DNA from: JBGTKH01 sp041744735
GTDB taxonomy: Bacteria > Planctomycetota > Planctomycetia > Pirellulales > Pirellulaceae
DNA length: 7,117 nt
Reading direction: 5' to 3'
NCBI GenBank assembly: GCA_041744735.1
Contig: JBGTKH010000382.1
Location: 1-7,117 of the forward strand
The position numbers and the translations under genes are program-made. The notes beneath the pieces were generated by a model. It saw only the letters and a program-made list of their open reading frames with translations. It made no database searches and was not told the origin of the DNA. Positions 4,954-7,117 of the stretch are shown here, piece by piece (the first letter of the stretch is position 1; each line of letters opens with the position of its first letter).

Positions 4954-7117
4954 ATGGCTCAAGCAACCCTCGACACCGCCGCTCCTCAGCCCGCACCGGC
5001 GGTTGAGTTGGAGAGCGGCACGTACGAGATTATTCGCAATCGCCTCAAAGCCCACGGCGCCGAGCTGCGCACACGGCTGGCGAAGCTGAACGACGCGCGC
5101 AAGGAAGTTTTCGGCTCGATCGACACGACGCTGTTGGGCACCGAGCGGATCACGACCACTCACAACTGCGTGCCGCGCGACATGGTGGCGATCGGCAGCC
5201 GCTTCATCTTTGGCTACAACGTCCAGTTCGGGCTGAAGACCGAAACGCATCTGTCCGACGTGTTCTCGATCTATGAATTCCGAGACGGGACGTTTCACGA
5301 ACTGCCGCTGGACCTGATCGGCAACGAGCAATTCGAGCGAGATTTCAAGGAGATTTACCGCTACTACAAGAACGCCGTCTTCGCCAAGTTCTTCCTCATC
5401 GGCCCGCACCTGTACATGAAGTTCCGGGTCGGCAAAAGCGTCGACGATGTCAAGACGTTCAAGTGGCTGGTTCAGGGCGAGCGGCTCGTGTACTTGGACA
5501 ACCGCAGCGACCACGAAGTCCGCTACCCGCCGCAGCACGAATTCGAGTGGACTCGCACGACGCGCGACATGCACCGCGGCGGCCGGCACCCGCACATTTC
5601 CGTCGCCGACCGCGTGTTCGTCGAAACGATCGGCGGCGACCTGACAATCAAAATCGAAAACAACACCGAGAGCGGCGAGGGCCTCTACGCCGAACCGGTC
5701 GAGAACAAAGATCAGGTGCTAGACGACGCCGAGATCTATTACGCCCTGGTCGGCAACATCATCCTGCTGAAGATTCGCCCGTACCAGGAAAGAGACTTTC
5801 GCTACATCGTCTACAACGAGAAAATTCAAAAGGCCCGCCGCGTCGATTCGATCGAGCATGCCTGCGTGCTGCTGCCCGACGACCACGGGCTGATTTTCTC
5901 CAACGGCTATTACCTGCAAAACGGCGAACACAAAACGTTCGAGAGCGACCTGCGCGACATGCTCTTCGAACGTCGCATCGCCGCGCCCAACGGCGAAGAC
6001 TATCTATACCTGTTCTACAATCGCGAACAGGGCCTGTACATTTTGCTGCGGTACAATGTCATCGAACAGAAGGTCGACACGCCGATCGTCTGCAACGGCT
6101 GCACGTTCTTCCACGGCGGCGAACTGATTCTGTTTAAGACGCACGCCGAGCCGCAAAAACACCACGCCGTGCAAATCTGGCGGACTCCGTTTGTGGGCGA
6201 AGATTACGTGCCGCACGCGAACACCGATTCGTTCCTATACAAGATCGGCAACCGCGACATCGTCCGCGGCATGGCGGAATGCCACGAAGTGCTGACGCTG
6301 ATCGACAAGGAAGACACGTACGCCGGCCTGTACATCGACTTGGTCAAGGAAACCGGCGACATCAACGATTCGTATTTCTGGATCGACAAGCCCGAAGCGT
6401 TCAACCTGAAGCAAGTGCTGGTCGAGATCAAAGCGGCGGCATCGGCGGCGGTCAGCGAATTCGAGAAAGTCGTCCGCGTCAAACAGAACACGGCCGCGCA
6501 ATCCTCGAAGACCCGCAATCGCACGCGGGAAATCATCGCCGCGGTCTCGCGTAAGCGATTCGACCAGATCGGCGAATTCGTCACGTCGCTGGCCGATCTG
6601 CGCGGCGTGCGGGGCAACATCATTTCGCTGCGAGACCTGCGGTACGTCGATCTGCCGCTGGTCGAATCGCTGGAGAAGGAAGTCGCCGAGCAGTCGGACA
6701 AGCTGGCTCAACGCTGTGTCGAATTCCTGCTGCAGCCCGATTCACTCGTGCCTTACCAGCAGCGCGTAGAAGCCGAGAAGCAACGCATCCCCACGCTGGC
6801 CAAAGTCACCGACGCGAAGAAGGTCGAGGAAGACATCGCGGCCAGCGCCGGCGAACTAGAGATGCTGATCGACATCGTCAGCAACCTGAAGATCGACGAC
6901 GCCACGCAGCGCACGGCGATCATCGATAACATCTCGGCCATTTTCTCCAGCGTGAATCAGGCCCGCGCGGGTTTGAAGAAGCGGACCAAAGAGCTGCTGT
7001 CGGTCGAGGGTGTGGCCGAGTTCGGCTCGCAGATGAAGCTGCTAAACCAGTCCGTCGTCAACTATCTGGACGTCTGCGATTCGCCGGAGAAGTGCGAAGA
7101 GTTCCTGACGAAGGTAA
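4954..7117 (+). CDS. Large DUF3686-type 'DNA repair ATPase', N-terminal part (runs off the window)
   Basis: The first 721 codons of a protein open at the window end with no stop. The resemblance is to the DUF3686 family, often annotated 'DNA repair ATPase', large proteins in which this N-terminal region precedes a coiled coil and a C-terminal AAA-type ATPase. The ATPase is not visible: no Walker A motif occurs in residues 1-721, so that function is family knowledge plus inference. Residues 1-18 are Ala/Pro-rich. About 20-470 is rich in short beta strands with recurring aromatic/Gly-Asp turns (such as SRFIFGYNVQFG, YYALVGNIILLKI, HAVQIWRTPF), suggesting a beta-propeller-like fold. C380 and C383 form a lone CxxC. 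From about 485 the sequence is helical and charged, coiled-coil-like (VEIKAAASAAVSEFEKVVRV and on). There is no signal peptide or membrane segment. ATG 4954 is the only reasonable start after the in-frame stop at 4918-4920, but it has no Shine-Dalgarno. The name implies DNA repair, but I see no evidence for that here; flotillin/YqiJ next door hints at a membrane-linked role. Confidence 0.82.
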   Translation, partial: MAQATLDTAAPQPAPAVELESGTYEIIRNRLKAHGAELRTRLAKLNDARKEVFGSIDTTLLGTERITTTHNCVPRDMVAIGSRFIFGYNVQFGLKTETHLSDVFSIYEFRDGTFHELPLDLIGNEQFERDFKEIYRYYKNAVFAKFFLIGPHLYMKFRVGKSVDDVKTFKWLVQGERLVYLDNRSDHEVRYPPQHEFEWTRTTRDMHRGGRHPHISVADRVFVETIGGDLTIKIENNTESGEGLYAEPVENKDQVLDDAEIYYALVGNIILLKIRPYQERDFRYIVYNEKIQKARRVDSIEHACVLLPDDHGLIFSNGYYLQNGEHKTFESDLRDMLFERRIAAPNGEDYLYLFYNREQGLYILLRYNVIEQKVDTPIVCNGCTFFHGGELILFKTHAEPQKHHAVQIWRTPFVGEDYVPHANTDSFLYKIGNRDIVRGMAECHEVLTLIDKEDTYAGLYIDLVKETGDINDSYFWIDKPEAFNLKQVLVEIKAAASAAVSEFEKVVRVKQNTAAQSSKTRNRTREIIAAVSRKRFDQIGEFVTSLADLRGVRGNIISLRDLRYVDLPLVESLEKEVAEQSDKLAQRCVEFLLQPDSLVPYQQRVEAEKQRIPTLAKVTDAKKVEEDIAASAGELEMLIDIVSNLKIDDATQRTAIIDNISAIFSSVNQARAGLKKRTKELLSVEGVAEFGSQMKLLNQSVVNYLDVCDSPEKCEEFLTKV

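Noticed and set aside
4909..5595. A 228-codon minus-strand open frame opposite the start of the ATPase gene
   Set aside because: No domain similarity; it reads through repeat copy C and lies antisense to a convincingly coding frame that stays open for 721 codons.
5463..6137. A 224-codon + strand open frame in another phase inside the ATPase gene
   Set aside because: Arg/Pro-rich, low-complexity product typical of an out-of-phase reading of GC-rich DNA.
4954..7117. Walker A/B ATPase motifs within the visible part of the large protein
   Set aside because: Read through all 721 residues; no GxxxxGK[ST] pattern is present. The ATPase part, if there, lies beyond the window.

Overview
The window is GC-rich, gene-dense bacterial DNA with all genes on the + strand. 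Gene content and the many short palindromic intergenic repeats look most like a planctomycete (Pirellulales/Gemmatales-type). That is inference from style; there is no rRNA or marker gene here to prove it. Shine-Dalgarno sequences are weak or absent at several starts, which also fits that phylum.

Layout. Positions 1-213 are non-coding and hold a perfect 24-bp inverted repeat (1-60) and one copy of a 30-bp palindromic repeat (111-140). A HAD-superfamily phosphatase of the phosphoglycolate-phosphatase type follows (214-888). The next gap (889-1028) is mostly an inverted pair of GTAG-headed REP-like elements, the second ending seven bases before the next start codon. A small phospholipase-D-like protein with one HKD motif and an N-terminal helical region occupies 1029-1712. 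The gap 1713-1986 carries a second inverted pair of GTAG-headed REPs and a truncated copy of the 30-bp repeat.

The right 5.1 kb is the most interesting part: a YqiJ-like membrane/OB-fold protein (1987-2616), a long YqiK-type flotillin (2630-4777) 13 bases downstream, and, after an inverted pair of the 30-bp repeat, the first 721 codons of a large protein that resembles the DUF3686 'DNA repair ATPase' family (4954 to the window end, incomplete). The YqiJ-flotillin pair is a known module: an SPFH scaffold that organises membrane microdomains, with its NfeD/YqiJ-type partner. A co-oriented giant ATPase next to it suggests a three-part membrane-linked ATPase system, whose function cannot be read from this sequence.

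Nearly every intergenic gap holds REP-like stem-loops; only the short yqiJ-flotillin junction has none. No tRNA, rRNA, CRISPR array, transposase or attachment site was seen.
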